Positions 50,193 through 58,647 of a stretch of DNA of 64,000 nt are shown here, in pieces. The translations under genes and the position numbers were made by a program. Under the pieces are notes generated by a model that worked only from the letters and a program-made list of their open reading frames with translations, had not been told where the DNA came from and did not search any database. The stretch spans positions 39,252 to 103,251 of the forward strand of contig CACGWQ010000002.1 in NCBI GenBank assembly GCA_902576815.1, written 5' to 3'. Origin of the DNA: an uncultured Pelagibacteraceae bacterium (GTDB lineage Bacteria > Pseudomonadota > Alphaproteobacteria > Pelagibacterales > Pelagibacteraceae). Numbering within the stretch: position 1 is the first letter of the stretch; each line of letters begins with the position of its first letter.

Positions 50193-50993
50193 ATGAATAA
50201 AAAAATAACAATGTTAATTATGCTAATTATAATTAGTATTGTTGGATCAAAATCATTTGCTGGTTCAGATGGTAATTTAAATTTAAAAGACAGTAAAAAA
50301 ATTGAAAACGAAGTTAGTGATTGTTTTGAAAAATTAAACCGTGGAATATTTGCATTTAACCAAGGTTTAGATAAAGTTTTATTTAAACCTTTAGCAAAAG
50401 GTTACAGAGTTCTTCCTCAACCAGTGAGAATGGGAACAAGTAATGTTTTAACTAATATTTCTAATGTAGTTACAATCCCAAATAATATATTACAGGGTGA
50501 TATAAAAAAAGCAGGAGTAAATTCACTTAGATTAGTTATAAATACAACATTTGGTATTTTTGGAATTTTTGATGTAGCTTCATATTATGGGATTAAAAAA
50601 TTAGAAAAGGAAGATTACGGACAAACCTTGGGTAGTTGGGGAGTTGGAGAAGGTTGCTACATTGTACTTCCTGTTTTAGGTCCATCTACAGTCAGAGATA
50701 GTTTTGGCTCAGCCATTAATTTAATTGGTGGTGATGCTTGGTATAATATAACAGTTGATAAAGATACGCAGTATTTTAGTGAAGCAGATTATTACTTATC
50801 AAGAATCACAGAAGGTGTTGACTTCAGAGCAAAAAATTTAGAGTCATTTGATAGTTTAGAAAGTAGCTCTATAGATTTGTATGCATCAGTAAGAAGCTTG
50901 TATTTACAAGATAGAAAAAGGAAAATTGGAAATATTGATCAAACAACAGAGACTCTTAGTGATGATGACTGGGAAGAATTAGACACTAAATAA
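50193..50993 (+). CDS. mlaA: MlaA (VacJ)-family phospholipid transport protein
   Basis: 266 aa. Removes misplaced phospholipid from the outer membrane outer leaflet and hands it to MlaC. A signal peptide (about residues 1-23, ends SFAGS) lacks the lipobox cysteine of E. coli VacJ, so it is probably not a lipoprotein. Family text: FEKLNRGIFAFNQGLDKVLFKPLAKGYR (about 44-70, split), FDVASYYGI, DYGQTLGSWGVGEGCYIVLPVLGPSTVRD (around 141-170, split). Next gene mlaC is 6 bp away. Confidence 0.93.
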   Translation: MNKKITMLIMLIIISIVGSKSFAGSDGNLNLKDSKKIENEVSDCFEKLNRGIFAFNQGLDKVLFKPLAKGYRVLPQPVRMGTSNVLTNISNVVTIPNNILQGDIKKAGVNSLRLVINTTFGIFGIFDVASYYGIKKLEKEDYGQTLGSWGVGEGCYIVLPVLGPSTVRDSFGSAINLIGGDAWYNITVDKDTQYFSEADYYLSRITEGVDFRAKNLESFDSLESSSIDLYASVRSLYLQDRKRKIGNIDQTTETLSDDDWEELDTK

Positions 50994-50999
50994 TCTTAA

Positions 51000-51590
51000 A
51001 TGAAATATTTGAAACTAATTTGCACGATTTGTTATTTTTGTTTTTTTTCATCAATACTATATGCAAAAAATCCAAGTATATTAATTAATGAATTAGTGGA
51101 TGAGGCATCACAAATTTTATCAAGCTCAGATCCAGTTGAGTCTAAAATAATAAGACTAAATGATATTGCAGAAAGAAGTGTAGATATTGATGGAATTGCA
51201 CTATACACACTGGGCAAACATCGAAAATCTATAACTGATGAGGAAAAATTAAAGTATAAAAAGCTTTTTAGGAGTTATTTTTTAAAAAGTTTTTCAAGCA
51301 GATTGGTCGATTACACAGATCCTAAAATTAATGTTATAGGTGAAAAAAAAATCAATGAAAAATACACTATTGTTAATAGTATTCTTGAGGCAAATAAAGG
51401 AAGACCAGAGGTTAAAATCGATTGGAGAGTTTATACTAAAGATCCCAGTAGACCTTTGATAAGAGACTTAATTGTCGAGGGACTTAGCTTGGCAAGAACG
51501 CAAAAAGAAGAGTTTAACTCTGTCATACAAAATAACGATAATGATATTAATTCTCTATTTAAAACATTAGAGGAATTTATAATAAAATAA
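51000..51590 (+). CDS. mlaC: MlaC-like periplasmic phospholipid-binding protein
   Basis: 196 aa, with a signal peptide (about residues 1-22). Ttg2/MlaC fold: ILSSSDPVESKIIRLNDIAERSVDIDGIALYTLGKHRKSITDEEKLKYKKLFRSYF (parts) is the family's N-terminal helical region and PEVKIDWRVY... LIVEGLSLARTQKEEFNSVI the strand/helix part. Ferries phospholipid between MlaA and the MlaFED transporter. The transporter genes mlaFED are not next to it in this window. Confidence 0.88.
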   Translation: MKYLKLICTICYFCFFSSILYAKNPSILINELVDEASQILSSSDPVESKIIRLNDIAERSVDIDGIALYTLGKHRKSITDEEKLKYKKLFRSYFLKSFSSRLVDYTDPKINVIGEKKINEKYTIVNSILEANKGRPEVKIDWRVYTKDPSRPLIRDLIVEGLSLARTQKEEFNSVIQNNDNDINSLFKTLEEFIIK

Positions 51591-52055
51591 TCACTTTTTC
51601 TTTGCCAATTTTTGCAAAAGATAAATTTCTTTATCTGTGAGAGTATTTCTCTCTTCTTTGATCAAGTCAACTAATGTAAAAAGAGAAAGTAAATTTACAA
51701 AAGAAGCCAATCCACAAGATATTATAAAATAAATCAATTCTCGATTTATTAAAAGCAAGATTATTAATAAACTACTCCAACCTAAAAAAATTCCAGTAAT
51801 AATTGTTTTTTGGCTTTTAAATTCTTTTATCCTTGCAAATTGAAATAATAACAAGAGCAAAAGTAACATTATGCCGGCTAGAGCAATTCTTAATGAAACT
51901 AAAACATCCATACCTGAACCATAAAGTTCTTTATGGATTAAATAAGCTATTGAAGCTTTATAAAAAAAATAAAAAAAAAATGCTAATATTATAACTGATG
52001 AAGTTAAATAAGCATGTTTTGGGAATACTTTAATTGCTAATTTCATATGTGACAT
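51591..52055 (-). CDS. Four-helix membrane protein of unknown function
   Basis: 154 aa, start ATG 52055 (or 52046, MKLAIKV). Four predicted membrane segments (about residues 16-38, 53-72, 86-103 and 107-128) and a charged cytoplasmic end with LIKEERNTLTDKEIYLLQKLAKKK. I do not recognise the family. The stop is 1 bp past the mlaC stop (convergent). It is the last gene before the tRNA fragment that marks the island boundary, so it probably belongs to the core genome. Confidence 0.65.
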   Translation of the reverse strand: MSHMKLAIKVFPKHAYLTSSVIILAFFFYFFYKASIAYLIHKELYGSGMDVLVSLRIALAGIMLLLLLLLFQFARIKEFKSQKTIITGIFLGWSSLLIILLLINRELIYFIISCGLASFVNLLSLFTLVDLIKEERNTLTDKEIYLLQKLAKKK

Positions 52056-52133
52056 TCTATAAAAAAAACATAAAGAAAACAGTTATTTGAAAATTATTTA
52101 TTAAACTAGAAGTTGAAGAAGTTATATTTTATT

Positions 52134-52183
52134 TGGTGGGCCCGCCAGGACTCGAACCTGGGACCAATACATTATGAGTGTAC
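52134..52183 (-). tRNA. Truncated tRNA (3' half, anticodon CAT) = island attachment site
   Basis: Minus strand. Present: anticodon stem GTACA/TGTAT around loop CTCATAA (anticodon CAT, 52174-52176), variable region, T arm CCAGG-TTCGAGT-CCTGG (52145-52161), acceptor 3' strand GGGCCCA and CCA ending at 52134. Missing: the 5' acceptor strand (GGGCCC expected) and the D arm; upstream sequence (52184 onward) does not provide them. So it is not a working tRNA but the leftover 3' half created when an element integrated into a tRNA-Met or tRNA-Ile2(CAT) gene. The element's recombinase is directly next to it. The intact tRNA is expected at the other island end, past 64000. Confidence 0.8.
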
Positions 52184-52274
52184 TGTACCACACCAATTTT
52201 CACAGGTAAACAATAACGAATTTAACTAAGTAACTACAAGTACTCACTCTCGTACTCAATATTGGAGAAATGAT

Positions 52275-53243
52275 ATGGCGTACTTTAGAAAAAGACTTGG
52301 TAAATGGCAGTGTGTAATTCGAATAAAAGGACATCCAACAACTACTAAAACTTTTATAGCAAAGAGAGATGCACAGATCTGGGCTAAAAATATAGAGCTT
52401 AAATACTTTAGGGAAGAAACAGATATCTTAAAAGTTAATTATCCCTTGTTTAAAGATTGCTTAATTAGATACAGAGATGAAGTTACAGTAAACAAAAGAT
52501 CTAAAGATTTGGAGAATAAAATTATCAAATATCTTCTAAAAGAACCTTTTATCAATCTTAAATTAAATCTAATTAATAATAGTATTATTGCACAATACAG
52601 AGACAGATCTTTAAAATATTTACAGCCTAATTCGGTTAAAAGACGATTAGCAGTAATCTCTCATCTTTTTTCTATAGCAAGAAAAGAATGGGGTTTTAAG
52701 ATAGATAATCCTGTTTTAGATGTGAGAAAACCAAAACTACCTGAACCTAGAGACAGAAGATTTACTGATAAAGAACTAAAACATTTAATTTACGGTAATA
52801 AAACCTCAGAAAAACTAAAATTAATTATTCAGATTGCACTAGAGACAGGCATGAGGCAAGGCGAGATACTTAGAATAAAAGAAGAGCATATAATTAACCA
52901 AAGCTTGTTTATTCCTATAACAAAAACAAAACCAAGAACTATCCCCTTAACCAAAAAGGCATTAGATTTATTAAAAAATACCAAGTTACCTTTTGGATTA
53001 TCTGGAATGGCAGTAAGTAAACAGTTTCATAAATTGTGTAAATTCTACAATATCAAAGATGCAAAATTCCATGATCTAAGAAGGCAAGCTCTAACAAACT
53101 TTATGAAGGATAAAAAATTGTCTGTGGCAGAAACTATGTATATTTCAGGACATTCAGATCCCAAGATGCTACTAAAAACCTATAATAATTTAAAACTTTT
53201 GGATGTTAGTAAAAGAATGAATGAGCTGGGTGAGTCAACGTGA
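52275..53243 (+). CDS. Tyrosine recombinase / integrase
   Basis: 322 aa phage-type integrase. The catalytic set is visible: R in ETGMRQGEIL (about residue 197), H-x-L-R in FHDLRRQAL (about 267-270), H in ISGHSDP (about 291), and the nucleophile Y in LLKTYNNL (about 301). A SAM-like core-binding domain precedes (about 60-150). The gene lies 92 bp from the truncated tRNA, with transcription away from it, the usual layout for tRNA-targeting islands. Start is the ATG at 52275 after GGAGAA (about 12 bp upstream). Confidence 0.93.
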   Translation: MAYFRKRLGKWQCVIRIKGHPTTTKTFIAKRDAQIWAKNIELKYFREETDILKVNYPLFKDCLIRYRDEVTVNKRSKDLENKIIKYLLKEPFINLKLNLINNSIIAQYRDRSLKYLQPNSVKRRLAVISHLFSIARKEWGFKIDNPVLDVRKPKLPEPRDRRFTDKELKHLIYGNKTSEKLKLIIQIALETGMRQGEILRIKEEHIINQSLFIPITKTKPRTIPLTKKALDLLKNTKLPFGLSGMAVSKQFHKLCKFYNIKDAKFHDLRRQALTNFMKDKKLSVAETMYISGHSDPKMLLKTYNNLKLLDVSKRMNELGEST

Positions 53244-53290
53244 CTCGATTATAGTAATAATAAATGATGAATTTAAAATTATAATTAGAA

Positions 53291-54199
53291 ATGAGTAAAA
53301 AACTTAAATTTATTGATCTGTTTGCTGGCATTGGAGGATTTCATGTAGCTTTAAAATCACTTGGAATGGAATGTGTATTCACATCAGAAAATGATTTGTA
53401 CGCCAGAAAAACTTATGCCGCAAATTTTAAAGATAAATATCTTAGCGATCCAAACTTATTTGCTGGTGATATATGGAAAGTTGATTTTAAAAAAATTCCA
53501 GATTTTGATATTCTTTGTGCTGGATTTCCTTGCCAGCCATTTTCTCAAGCGGGATACAAGAAAGGGTTTAATGATAACAAGGATGGAAATTTATTTTTTT
53601 CTATAGAAGAAATAATAAAAGCAAAAAAACCAAAAGTATTTTTTTTAGAAAATGTTAGGCATTTAAAAAATCATGATAATGGAAGAACATTTAAAGTCAT
53701 CTATAAAAGCTTACAGAATTTAAATTACACATTTGACTTTAAAGTAATTAAGGCTTCAGAATTTGGGTTACCTCAACATAGGCCTAGGGTTTATATGGTT
53801 GGCTTTTATAAACCTAAATTAAAAAATATGTTTAAAGAGTTAGCTTTTACTTTTCCAAGGGAAATTCCTCTCAAAAAAACTATGTCAGATATTTTTGGTG
53901 GATTTGTCTCTAAAGAATTAAATAGTAAAGAAGAGAGAAAAATAGGCTTTACACTTAGAGTTGGGGGAGGAAAATCCCCAATTAATGACAGAAGGAACTG
54001 GGATGGTTATATTGTTAAGAATAAAGTGGTTAGAATTAAACCTCCACAAGGTTTACAAATGATGGGTTTTCCAAAAAATTTTAAGATGCCAGTTTCGGAT
54101 AATCAAGCAATGAAGCAACTTGGGAATTCAGTAGCAGTAAATGTAGTTAGAGAAATAGGAAAAGAAATTCAATATCATCTAAAAAACTACGCTAGATAG
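53291..54199 (+). CDS. DNA (cytosine-5) methyltransferase
   Basis: 302 aa. Methylates cytosine in DNA, most likely the protective partner of the nearby nucleases. All core motifs are seen in order: I LFAGIGGFHVAL (about 10-21), IV AGFPCQPFSQAG (catalytic C, about 77-88), VI ENVRHL (about 121-126), VIII GLPQHRPRVYMVGF (about 160-173), and IX-X PQGLQMMGFP and QLGNSVAVNVV. The target recognition region between VIII and IX is short (about 90 residues), so it probably recognises a short site. Overlaps the convergent 153-aa gene by 8 bp. Confidence 0.96.
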   Translation: MSKKLKFIDLFAGIGGFHVALKSLGMECVFTSENDLYARKTYAANFKDKYLSDPNLFAGDIWKVDFKKIPDFDILCAGFPCQPFSQAGYKKGFNDNKDGNLFFSIEEIIKAKKPKVFFLENVRHLKNHDNGRTFKVIYKSLQNLNYTFDFKVIKASEFGLPQHRPRVYMVGFYKPKLKNMFKELAFTFPREIPLKKTMSDIFGGFVSKELNSKEERKIGFTLRVGGGKSPINDRRNWDGYIVKNKVVRIKPPQGLQMMGFPKNFKMPVSDNQAMKQLGNSVAVNVVREIGKEIQYHLKNYAR

Positions 54200-54653
54200 A
54201 ATGCTTTTTTGCAGCAGCAATAATTTCTTCAGGAAAACTTTTCTTAGGAATTTTATAGTTTAATTCACCATCACTACCACTTAGTTGATATTGTTCTCTT
54301 CTATATCTATGAGCCTTAACCCACTCAGCTAAATCAAAATTATCATCTAAAAGTTTTTTTAACTTTTTATAATTGATACATGTTACTCCGTCTGAACCAC
54401 ATACCATAACAAGAAAAGTTTCTTTATGTAGTTCGCTTATTGCTTTTAACTCTACTTGATGAATTTTTTTAAATGTAAAAACCCAGGGTGTCATTCTTTT
54501 TGCTGAATATTTTACATAAATACCTATATTTCCATTGATTGTGAATGTTGCATTACTCTCTGAAGGAAATGTTTGAATTGAAAGTTTCTCTCCAAAATTA
54601 ATAAGTTTAGTTAAAACAGCACCGTGATAAAATTCAAATTTGTCTATAGTCAT
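54192..54653 (-). CDS. 153-aa protein of unknown function, flanked by methyltransferase and Z1 ATPase genes
   Basis: I cannot name the family, but the text FYHGAVLTKLI, FTINGNIGIYVKYSAKRMTPWVFTFKK, VMVCGSDGVTCINYKKLKKLL and YQLSGSDGEL looks like a conserved compact domain seen in other bacteria. Two strand-rich halves, no signal peptide or membrane span, no obvious nuclease motif. It overlaps the methyltransferase stop by 8 bp and is divergent from the Z1 gene with 28 bp between starts, so it is wedged inside the module. Might recognise methylated or foreign DNA (guess). Confidence 0.65.
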   Translation of the reverse strand: MTIDKFEFYHGAVLTKLINFGEKLSIQTFPSESNATFTINGNIGIYVKYSAKRMTPWVFTFKKIHQVELKAISELHKETFLVMVCGSDGVTCINYKKLKKLLDDNFDLAEWVKAHRYRREQYQLSGSDGELNYKIPKKSFPEEIIAAAKKHSI

Positions 54654-54681
54654 TGTATAAATATTGTGTTTAAATATTATT

Positions 54682-56595
54682 ATGTCATTTAATTTAAATC
54701 AAATAATTAAAAAATCTGAACCAAATCAATATAAAAAAAGAATTAAACTTTTAAAAAATGAGAAAGGTTTTGACACCTCAAATATAGAGGAAGTTGTTGA
54801 GGAAGTTTCAAAAAATATTTTTAGGGAAAAATGTAAGGCATTAGTAATTTATGGTGAGCCGCAAAGTGGAAAAACTGAAACAATGATAGCTTTAACTGCC
54901 AAATTATTAGATGAAGGTAAAAAACATATACTGCTCCTAGTTACTGATAATGTTAAATTAAGAGATCAAAATCTAGGTATATTTGCTAAGTCAAGAATTA
55001 ATCCAACACCACAAGATAATCTGGACTTCTTAAGAGAGGTTAAAGAAAATAATTTAAATATAACAAAAGTACCTTTTATAATTTTTTGTAAAAAAAATGC
55101 ATCTGAGTTGAGAAAACTTATTAACGATACAAAACTTGCAGAATTAGATGACCTTATAATAATTGATGATGAGGCAGACTACGCAACACCTAATTCAAAA
55201 GTAAATAAAAAAGATAATTCAAATGAAGCAAAAGAATTAAGATCTGTAATAAATGGTTTAATTAAAAATATAATGAATAGAAATGGCATTTGGATTGGTG
55301 TGACTGCTACACCAGGTAGATTAGATTTAAATAATACCTATGCTAATGAGACGAATAGATGGGTTTATTTACCACCACATAGTAAATATTATGGTCAGTA
55401 TCATTTTTTTCCAGCAAATTACCGTAAAGAACATAAAAAAGCCTTTGATTATCATGTAACATTTTTGGGAGAAAGTGGTGATGATCCTTCATATATAAAA
55501 AAGGCGGTTTATAAATTTTTAGTAACAGTTGCAAAAAAAAATATAGAAAGAATTAAAAACAATATTTCTGAAAAGAATTATTCGATGATTGTTCACACAA
55601 GCACGGGTAAAGAAGGTCACAAAGAGGATTTCAGAATCGTTAACGACCATATATTTAAACATTTAAAAGAAGAAACGGAAAAACATCCAAAAGTTTTAGA
55701 AGAAATTTATAATACAGCTCAAACTAAATTTAATGACAGCAAACTTTCTGAAGAAATAGTAAAGTATGTATGGGATAACAAACAACAATATAGACCAGTG
55801 ATTATGAATAGTGATAAAGATATGAAGTCTCAAAATTTCGATGCTGGAACTGATCCCCAAACACCATTTACAATAATTTTTGGAGGAAATATCATTTCCA
55901 GAGGGCTAACATTCCACGGATTAATATCGATGTTTTTCTCAAGGGACTCAAAACACAAATTAGATAGTGGTACATATATTCAAAGGGCAAGAATGTTTGG
56001 TAATAGAGAAGAGATTTTTAAAGACTTTGAGTTAACAATTCCATCTAAACTTTACAATGACTGGTGGCAAGTATTTAAAGAACATAGAGAAAGTTTGGCA
56101 ACAGTAAATAATTTTGATCATCCATTATGGTTCAGTAGTAAAAGAACTAAAACAACTCAGCCCAGCAGTATTGATAAAGCAAATGTTGTTGAGCAGAGTG
56201 GTGAAATCTATTTTGAAAAATTTAAATTAACAGATGAAATTAAAAATTTATATTTGAGTGGAATTAAAGAAAATAAATTAAAAATGATAAAAAAATTACA
56301 CTCAATTTTAGGTGAAAATATTTTTCTAAAACCTTTTTATGAGGAAATAATTAATGATCCAGACGCTCAAGATGATGAAAATATTTATGTGCAAAATATA
56401 AGATCTATTGATAAAGATAAATTTAAGATCCCAGGAGAAATAAGAAGAAGTCGAGGTGGACATATTGATGGACACAATACAGGCTCTGAATATTGGCTAG
56501 CGATGTTTATGAGTGAAGAGACTAATGAGGCTAGATTATTTTATAGATCTTATTTTAATAGGAAAATTATTTCACATATAAGAACAAACAATTAA
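54682..56595 (+). CDS. Z1-domain P-loop ATPase/helicase (restriction-linked)
   Basis: 637 aa from ATG 54682 (an upstream TTG at 54664 adds six residues and is less likely). SF2 helicase-like: Walker A YGEPQSGKTE, Walker B IIIDDEADYA, motif III GVTATPGR, then the Z1 signature IFGGNIISRGLTFHGL followed by YIQRARMFGNR, equal to the Z1 consensus GG-x-SRGLT and Q-x-x-R-x-F. Z1 ATPases are known from restriction-modification-like operons with methyltransferases and PD-(D/E)XK nucleases (Iyer, Aravind and co-workers), where they are thought to drive DNA or a nuclease. Here the partners are the flanking methyltransferase, 203-aa nuclease candidate and HNH gene. Stop overlaps the convergent gene by 4 bp. 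Confidence 0.85.
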   Translation: MSFNLNQIIKKSEPNQYKKRIKLLKNEKGFDTSNIEEVVEEVSKNIFREKCKALVIYGEPQSGKTETMIALTAKLLDEGKKHILLLVTDNVKLRDQNLGIFAKSRINPTPQDNLDFLREVKENNLNITKVPFIIFCKKNASELRKLINDTKLAELDDLIIIDDEADYATPNSKVNKKDNSNEAKELRSVINGLIKNIMNRNGIWIGVTATPGRLDLNNTYANETNRWVYLPPHSKYYGQYHFFPANYRKEHKKAFDYHVTFLGESGDDPSYIKKAVYKFLVTVAKKNIERIKNNISEKNYSMIVHTSTGKEGHKEDFRIVNDHIFKHLKEETEKHPKVLEEIYNTAQTKFNDSKLSEEIVKYVWDNKQQYRPVIMNSDKDMKSQNFDAGTDPQTPFTIIFGGNIISRGLTFHGLISMFFSRDSKHKLDSGTYIQRARMFGNREEIFKDFELTIPSKLYNDWWQVFKEHRESLATVNNFDHPLWFSSKRTKTTQPSSIDKANVVEQSGEIYFEKFKLTDEIKNLYLSGIKENKLKMIKKLHSILGENIFLKPFYEEIINDPDAQDDENIYVQNIRSIDKDKFKIPGEIRRSRGGHIDGHNTGSEYWLAMFMSEETNEARLFYRSYFNRKIISHIRTNN

Positions 56596-57203
56596 TCACC
56601 AAGAAATATACCAGTTCTAACATAATTAATTTTCTGTGGATCAATATAATCTCTGCTGGATAAGTCTTTAATTAATTTATCAAAATCTTTATCCTGAGTA
56701 CTATAAATTTCATCTATACTGTGTATTTCAGATAGATCCTTTTTTCTTTCGATAAATCGAACTGCATCATCTTCATAAGTTATATAAATGGTTCTACAGT
56801 TTTTATGAACTTGCTTTGCTACAAAACATTCCAGTTCAACTTGTTTATATGCATCCTTACCAGAAGTTTTTAAACTAATAATTATGGGTTTTTTATTAGT
56901 ATCAAATAAAACAAAATCAAAAGTAACATTATGCACAAAACTTAAATTTACTTGATAGAAAAATGGATTTATATCATTTCTAAAAAATGCACACATCATT
57001 AGATATTCAAAAATTGACCCTCTTAATGCATTACTTGGTTTAAATTTTTTTTCTATTTTTTCAAAAATATTATTAATGAACATTGAGGATCTTATATGGG
57101 GATTAGAATTTAAATTTGGGCAAACTTTTTCAATTAATTTTAAAGCTTTGCTCCTTGAGGCGTTAACCTTGCCTTTGCTTAAAAAATATTCTGTTATTTT
57201 CAT
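56592..57203 (-). CDS. Candidate restriction endonuclease (PD-(D/E)XK-like)
   Basis: 203 aa. No family is recognised with certainty. The spacing suggests a nuclease core: E66 in RGSIFEYL, D96 in VTFDFVLFD, and S110-L-K112 in PIIISLKTSGKDAYKQVELE, i.e. E...D...x-x-K on adjacent strands with the last acidic residue replaced by serine. SLKTS-x-(x)3-YKQ is a text I associate with type II restriction enzymes. Stop overlaps Z1 by 4 bp and start shares one base with the HNH gene stop, so it is co-transcribed with HNH. Assigned as nuclease by motif and context only. Confidence 0.55.
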   Translation of the reverse strand: MKITEYFLSKGKVNASRSKALKLIEKVCPNLNSNPHIRSSMFINNIFEKIEKKFKPSNALRGSIFEYLMMCAFFRNDINPFFYQVNLSFVHNVTFDFVLFDTNKKPIIISLKTSGKDAYKQVELECFVAKQVHKNCRTIYITYEDDAVRFIERKKDLSEIHSIDEIYSTQDKDFDKLIKDLSSRDYIDPQKINYVRTGIFLGD

Positions 57204-57787
57204 TATGATAATTTGTGCTTATTATATACTTTAATTATATCTTCTAAAAATTTAATAGCTTTTTCATCTTTATTTATTTTTGATTTTTCTAAATATTTTT
57301 TAAACATGTTTAAGCCAAAGGAACTTATTTTGAGATTTTTTTTTCTGTTATTACATACGTTACATAAAGTAATTCCATTTTCATAAACACCTTTTCCACC
57401 AGAAGCTTCAGGTTCCAAATGATCAACAGCGAGTATATCCAATTTTGTTTCCTTCTTTCCACACCATTGACATTTATATTTATCTCTTTTTTTAATTTTT
57501 TTTTTGGTTGCCTCACTAAAAGGGCTTTTTTTAATTACAAATTTTTCTCCAGGATAAAAAATATAATTGCCTCTCTTGGTTCTTTTTAAAATTCCATCTA
57601 AATCTGGATCTCCATACCTAATTAGATTTCTAGGGGTTCTATTAGTATAAATTTTGTTTGTTCCAGTTTCTGCTTCGTATGCTTTTTTAACTTCGCTGTC
57701 ATATTCCGAGAGTGTAAATTCTCTATTATGATTTTTTTCATCCTTAAAAAAATCAATCATATAATTTTTTTTTGATTTACTTTTCAT
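57203..57787 (-). CDS. HNH endonuclease
   Basis: 194 aa. The C-terminal HNH domain (about 99-155) is complete: C106-x2-C109, D122-H123-LEP, a glycine pair, N137, L-C142-x2-C145-N and K. The N-terminal 90 residues are separate, with TPRNLIRYGDPDLDGILKRTKRGNYIF, which looks like a winged-helix or DNA-reading domain. Upstream of and one-base overlapping with the 203-aa nuclease candidate. An HNH gene plus a methyltransferase suggests methyl-dependent or methyl-blocked cutting. Confidence 0.85.
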   Translation of the reverse strand: MKSKSKKNYMIDFFKDEKNHNREFTLSEYDSEVKKAYEAETGTNKIYTNRTPRNLIRYGDPDLDGILKRTKRGNYIFYPGEKFVIKKSPFSEATKKKIKKRDKYKCQWCGKKETKLDILAVDHLEPEASGGKGVYENGITLCNVCNNRKKNLKISSFGLNMFKKYLEKSKINKDEKAIKFLEDIIKVYNKHKLS

Positions 57788-57806
57788 AAAATATTAATGC
57801 ATACTA

Positions 57807-57825
57807 ATCTAAATTAATTTTAGAT
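57807..57825. repeat. Small inverted repeat between HNH and MORN genes
   Basis: ATCTAAA (57807-57813), 5-base loop, TTTAGAT (57819-57825). It lies 20 bp upstream of the HNH start and 28 bp past... the end of the MORN operon on the same strand. No T run follows on the minus strand, so an operator is as likely as a terminator. Confidence 0.3.
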
Positions 57826-57852
57826 AGAGTCTTGGTTTTTTTTATCCATTAG

Positions 57853-58647
57853 TTATTTCTCTCTAATATTCCAATAATCTACTTCTCTCTTGGAAGTTCC
57901 ACCCTTTTTAAACTTGGCATCAATTACTCTTTTAAACACTAATTTTTGTTTTGAATTGAAATAATAAACATTAATTAAATATTTGCCTGTTTCAAAGCCG
58001 TTTCTCCATTTACCGAACCATTCTGCAACAATTCTATCACCTTCTACTCTTTTTTTTTCAAATTCTTCACCTAAATAAATACGATCCTCATAAACATCGA
58101 TAAATTTTCCCTCACCATGCCAGTTACCGTTTTTAAATAAACCAAAATATCCACCATATGGAAATTTGGAAAACTTTTTATCTCCTAAATTTTTCCATAA
58201 TATTTTTCCTTTTCCATTTTCTCGATTATTTTTAAATTCTCCAATATATTTATTCCCACTATTAGTTGAGGTTTTTACCCCATTCTTAATTTGATTGTTA
58301 TTCCAAATCCCTATTAATTCACCGTATTCTCCATGATTAATATGAAAATTTTCCTCCTTTAAAGCTAAACCGTATCCATGCATTTCTTTCCAATACTTTT
58401 TGTACTTTTTTAACTGTTCAATTCTAAATTTACTTTTCTCCCATTTTTTATAACCACCCTCAGACAAAACATCATTTATTATAAAAATTATTTTACCCTT
58501 GCCATGATATTTACCATTTTTCCATTCGCCTTTATAAAGCCCTCCATCAAAGTATTCAAAAACTCCATTCCCGTGGGGTTTAGAATCACTATTGCATTGT
58601 CCAATATATTCTCCATAAGGAAAGGAAAGGAATTTTCTCTTCATCAT
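57853..58647 (-). CDS. MORN-repeat protein
   Basis: 264 aa built of MORN-like repeats (Y-x-G-x-W/F-x-x-G-x-x-x-G-x-G): GLYKGEWKNGKYHGKGKI (about 32-49), NKYIGEFKNNRENGKGKIL (about 131-150), YFGLFKNGNWHGEGKFI (about 167-183), with weaker copies between. MORN repeats form a beta-rich surface that binds lipids or proteins. Last in a five-gene minus-strand operon; start overlaps the 59-aa gene stop by 4 bp (ATGA). Role unknown. Confidence 0.82.
   Translation of the reverse strand: MMKRKFLSFPYGEYIGQCNSDSKPHGNGVFEYFDGGLYKGEWKNGKYHGKGKIIFIINDVLSEGGYKKWEKSKFRIEQLKKYKKYWKEMHGYGLALKEENFHINHGEYGELIGIWNNNQIKNGVKTSTNSGNKYIGEFKNNRENGKGKILWKNLGDKKFSKFPYGGYFGLFKNGNWHGEGKFIDVYEDRIYLGEEFEKKRVEGDRIVAEWFGKWRNGFETGKYLINVYYFNSKQKLVFKRVIDAKFKKGGTSKREVDYWNIREK

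Noticed and set aside
52134..52210. A complete tRNA gene at the island edge
   Set aside because: The D arm and 5' acceptor strand complementary to GGGCCC are missing, so only the 3' half is present.
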